A stretch of 8,640 bases of DNA from positions 1 through 8,640 of the forward strand of contig VRUF01000100.1 of assembly GCA_019456245.1 (NCBI GenBank), written 5' to 3'. Of this stretch, positions 6,005-8,640 are shown piece after piece (positions within the stretch are counted from its first letter, which is position 1; every line of letters begins with the position of its first letter). The DNA comes from Planctomycetota bacterium. GTDB taxonomy: Bacteria > Planctomycetota > Phycisphaerae > Sedimentisphaerales > Anaerohalosphaeraceae. Both the position numbers and the translations under genes were made by a program. The notes under the pieces were generated by a model, which made no database searches, was not told the DNA's origin, and was given only the letters and a program-made list of their open reading frames with translations.

Positions 6005-6047
6005 AACAGGACTGCCCGCGACGCAAAACGTTGTGAGCAGCCCTGTT
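6005..6047. terminator. Probable bidirectional terminator between rhodanese and sulfatase genes
   Basis: AACAGG-a-CTGC (6005-6015) pairs with GCAG-c-CCTGTT (6037-6047), with one mismatch. An inner CGACG/CGTTG pairing (6019-6023 with 6029-6033, one G-U) extends the hairpin. T-rich sequence follows on both strands (ATTTTGTTAT on plus; CTTTGTTTGG on minus). The position suits two convergent genes; the outer arm overlaps the sulfatase stop codon. Confidence 0.6.
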
Positions 6048-7491
6048 ATTTTGTTATAGCTTTGGGCAGGTCTTCCGGTTTAATATCAACTTCACGCATG
6101 AGGCGTTTGAGTTTCCTTTCGCACATTGCTATCGCTTTGGCGTATTCAGGATTTGACGCCTGATTTTGCATTTGTTTCGGATCTTTTTGCAGATCGTAAA
6201 TTTCTACCGCGTCCGTTCCGGGAAAACGAATGTAAGTATATCGTTCGCTGCGTATCCCCCAATGGAAAGGCTCTCTTGCCCAGTAACAATAGAATACCGC
6301 TTCTCGCCAGTTGGAAGGTGTTTTGCCCTGCATAAGAGGACGCATACTCTCGCCCTGCATTGCAGTTGGCACCGCGGCATTTGCAAAGTCCAGCAAAGTC
6401 ACCGGAAAATCGACATTAACGCATATCTTATCACAGACGCTGGAAGCTTTTATCTCTTTCGGGTAGCGAACGACAAAAAGCATCTTGATCGATTCTTCAA
6501 GTATAAGTCGTTTGTCGTACATACCATGCTGACCAAGCCAATACCCCTGATCCGACGTATATACCACAACCGTATTATCAGCGAGCTTTTCATTATCCAG
6601 ATAATCCAGCACCCGCCCAATGTTTTCATCGACCGCGGTAATACAGCGGATGTATTTATGTATAAGGTGCTGATATGCCAGAGAAGCTTTTTCCCTGTCA
6701 TCGCCGCCGCCATCTCCCTGAACAAATTTTTCATAGTAGTCAACCGGCCCGCGGTTCAGGAACGAATAATGTTTTTTCTTCAACAGCGGACTGGTAGATG
6801 CGACATCTTCATGCATATTCTCCGGTTCCGCAACTTCAACATCCTTCAGCAGTTTTTCAAGACGCCTGGGATAATCGAACGGGCTGTGAGGTGCCTTAAA
6901 TTGCAATAGAAGGCAAAAAGGTTTTGCCTTATCACGCTTGTCGAGTGCCTCCAGGGCAATATCCGTATAGATATCGGTTGAATAACCTTTGATAGCCTTT
7001 GCCCCTCGTGTCCCATTGAATTTCGGGTCAAAATATCGCCCCTGATTTTTTATCACCCAGTAATCGTCAAAGCCTTTTGGCTCGGACGCAAGATGCCATT
7101 TGCCGTAGAGCATAGTTTGATAGCCGGCTTTTTGAAGTTCAGCAGGAAAGCAGGGGGAATCTTCATTTATCTTGCCTCTTAGAACCTTTACTCCGTTCTT
7201 ATGGCTGTACTGACCGGTAATGATGCTTGCACGACTTGGAGAACAGATCGAATTATTGCAGCAAACATTATCAAAACGCATCCCCTCTTTTGCGATACGA
7301 TCTATATTAGGTGTCTTCGCATAATCCTTCAGCCACGAACCATAACACGAAATCGCCTCAAGGGCATGATCGTCGCTCATAATATAAATTATGTTCGGAC
7401 GTTGATCGATTTTAGCGAAAACCCTCTTCGGCAAAATAAAACCAACCAGTGAAAAACCGGCATATTTTACGAATTCACGTCTCTGCATCAT
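6046..7491 (-). CDS. Tat-exported S1-family sulfatase
   Basis: A 481-residue type I sulfatase that hydrolyses sulfate esters, probably of polysaccharides or glycans outside the cytoplasm. The N-terminus MMQRREFVKYAGFSLVGFIL carries a twin-arginine motif (RR at 4-5) and a hydrophobic core, with likely cleavage after VFA (residue 26). The formylglycine signature CSPSR is at 83-87 (C83 converted by a maturase). Other active-site residues are DD at 40-41, GKWH (K131, H133), APH (H202), SDQGYWLGQHG (D314, Q315, H322) and MYDKR (K327). The C-terminal EIYDLQKDPKQMQNQA is typical of family members annotated as N-acetylglucosamine-6- or mucin-desulfating sulfatases, but the substrate cannot be assigned. 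It starts 6 bp after cimA, with a second ATG at 7488 and only a weak ribosome site, so translation may be coupled. Confidence 0.94.
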   Translation of the reverse strand: MMQRREFVKYAGFSLVGFILPKRVFAKIDQRPNIIYIMSDDHALEAISCYGSWLKDYAKTPNIDRIAKEGMRFDNVCCNNSICSPSRASIITGQYSHKNGVKVLRGKINEDSPCFPAELQKAGYQTMLYGKWHLASEPKGFDDYWVIKNQGRYFDPKFNGTRGAKAIKGYSTDIYTDIALEALDKRDKAKPFCLLLQFKAPHSPFDYPRRLEKLLKDVEVAEPENMHEDVASTSPLLKKKHYSFLNRGPVDYYEKFVQGDGGGDDREKASLAYQHLIHKYIRCITAVDENIGRVLDYLDNEKLADNTVVVYTSDQGYWLGQHGMYDKRLILEESIKMLFVVRYPKEIKASSVCDKICVNVDFPVTLLDFANAAVPTAMQGESMRPLMQGKTPSNWREAVFYCYWAREPFHWGIRSERYTYIRFPGTDAVEIYDLQKDPKQMQNQASNPEYAKAIAMCERKLKRLMREVDIKPEDLPKAITK

Positions 7492-7497
7492 CTCTAC

Positions 7498-8640
7498 TTA
7501 TCCCGCCGCATCCCGGTCCTTCAGCAGCTTGTACTCTACGCTGTCGACAAGCGCCTTCCAGCTTGCATCGATCAGGTTTTCCGAGACGCCTACCGTTCCC
7601 CACAACGAATCGTGGTCACGGGATTCGATTATTACACGCACCCGTGCCGCCGTTCCCGCCCGGGCGTTGACGACGCGAACCTTATAATCGATCAGGTGCA
7701 TATCTTTGATCTCGGGATAAAAACGTTCAAGAGATTTTCGCAATGCCCCGTCAAGCGCATTAACCGGGCCGTCCCCTTCGCTTACAACATGTTCCGTAAC
7801 ACCATCGACCTTCAGCTTAACGGTTGCTTCGGTAACGATCTGTCCGGCAGAATTGCACTCGACGTTTACGTGATATTTTTCAAGATTAAACGCCGACTCG
7901 TATGTCCCAAGGATCTTCTTTACCAAAAGTTCAAAGCTTGCTTCGGCGGCCTCGAACTGGTAGCCTTCGTTTTCAAGTTCCTGAACGACCTGGAGGATTT
8001 CCTTTACAACCCCCTTGTCTTGCGTCAATTTTTTCTTTTCGAGCTTTGCAAGCACATTAGACGAACCGGAAAGCTCGGATATCAGGAAACGTCTTTCATT
8101 TCCGCAACTGGCAGGGTCCACGTGCTCATACGTCTTCAGGTTCTTTCGCAAAGCATCGACATGCAAACCGGCTTTATGCGCAAACGCACTTTCACCGACA
8201 TACGGCATGGTCATCACAGGCGCAAGATTGGCAACCTCAAACACAAATCTCGACACTTCGGTAAGCGACTTGATTTTGTCCTTTCCAAGAACTTCGTAAC
8301 CGCCCTTCAACACCAGGTTCGGTATTATAGTACACAGGTTCGCATTACCCGTTCGCTCACCCAGCCCGTTAATTGTCCCCTGAACATGACGAGCGCCTGC
8401 AGCCACTGCCGCAAGTGTGCTCGCAACTGCACAATCAGTATCGTTGTGGCAATGGATCCCGATGGTCACACCGCCAAGCTCTTTGCACACAGCGCCGGTT
8501 ATATCGTAAACTTCATTCGGAAGGCATCCGCCGTTCGTCTCACACAGGCAGATTACATCTGCACCCGCAGCGGCTACAGCGGAAAGTACCTTGAGCGCGT
8601 ATTTAGGATCGGCTTTGTAACCGTCGAAGAAATGTTCCGC
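7498..8640 (-). CDS. cimA: (R)-citramalate synthase, 5'-truncated
   Basis: The frame is open from the right window edge, giving the C-terminal 380 residues of an enzyme that is usually about 520-540. It condenses pyruvate with acetyl-CoA to (R)-citramalate, the first step of the threonine-independent isoleucine route. The visible start AEHFFDGYKADPKYALK and LCETNGGCLPNEV (32-44, numbered from the edge) are typical of CimA rather than LeuA. GIHCHNDTDCAVA (61-73) holds the H-x-H metal ligands, GLGERTGNANL (92-102) is the second family signature, and YVGESAFAHKAGLHVDA (147-163) follows. The last ~150 residues form the LeuA-type allosteric dimerisation domain, normally the isoleucine feedback site. 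The family often has LCDTNGG; here LCETNGG. An internal GTG at 8490 is not the start because homology continues upstream. The sulfatase follows 6 bp downstream. Confidence 0.93.
   Translation of the reverse strand, partial: AEHFFDGYKADPKYALKVLSAVAAAGADVICLCETNGGCLPNEVYDITGAVCKELGGVTIGIHCHNDTDCAVASTLAAVAAGARHVQGTINGLGERTGNANLCTIIPNLVLKGGYEVLGKDKIKSLTEVSRFVFEVANLAPVMTMPYVGESAFAHKAGLHVDALRKNLKTYEHVDPASCGNERRFLISELSGSSNVLAKLEKKKLTQDKGVVKEILQVVQELENEGYQFEAAEASFELLVKKILGTYESAFNLEKYHVNVECNSAGQIVTEATVKLKVDGVTEHVVSEGDGPVNALDGALRKSLERFYPEIKDMHLIDYKVRVVNARAGTAARVRVIIESRDHDSLWGTVGVSENLIDASWKALVDSVEYKLLKDRDAAG

Noticed and set aside
6166..6909. 247-codon open frame on the plus strand opposite the sulfatase gene
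   Set aside because: The minus strand carries complete sulfatase motifs over the same bases; the plus-strand translation has no recognisable family features.

Overview
The window is a compact bacterial chromosome segment with eight protein-coding genes, two of them cut by the window edges. Gene content points to an anaerobic or facultative member of the Planctomycetota, perhaps class Phycisphaerae. The hints are a Tat-exported sulfatase, a URO-D/corrinoid-methyltransferase-like protein of the type common in that phylum, a GAF-SpoIIE phosphatase, and a cytidylate kinase with a GRDQGT motif. This is an inference from family resemblance, not a database result. I see no insertion sequences, tRNA or rRNA genes, or CRISPR arrays.

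Layout. (1) Bases 1-2817, plus strand: a 5'-truncated URO-D family gene, a GAF + SpoIIE-type PP2C phosphatase, and cytidylate kinase (cmk). The last two overlap by one base (TAATG) behind a strong tandem Shine-Dalgarno. (2) Bases 2821-5245, minus strand: a Co2+/Ni2+ energy-coupling-factor transporter transcribed cbiM, cbiQ, cbiO, all with overlapping ends. CbiM carries a C-terminal PDGLE (CbiN-like) extension. (3) Bases 5246-5480: the only sizeable intergenic region, divergent, with candidate promoters and a palindrome. (4) Bases 5481-5942, plus strand: a rhodanese-domain protein with a very acidic tail. (5) Bases 5943-6047: convergent gap holding a probable bidirectional terminator. (6) Bases 6046-8640, minus strand: a 5'-truncated (R)-citramalate synthase (cimA) followed 6 bp later by a Tat-signal sulfatase.

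How they fit together. The transporter would bring in Co2+ or Ni2+, and a URO-D/MtaA-like protein would plausibly handle corrinoid-bound methyl groups, so a cobalt theme is possible but unproven. CimA starts isoleucine synthesis from pyruvate and acetyl-CoA. The sulfatase would remove sulfate from polysaccharides outside the cytoplasm. I did not find a clearly new multi-gene system. The best anomalies are the loss of the switch histidine in the only ATPase of the transporter, a G8 tract at the cbiM/cbiQ overlap where a -1 slip would fuse the two proteins, and the coupling of a regulatory phosphatase to cytidylate kinase.
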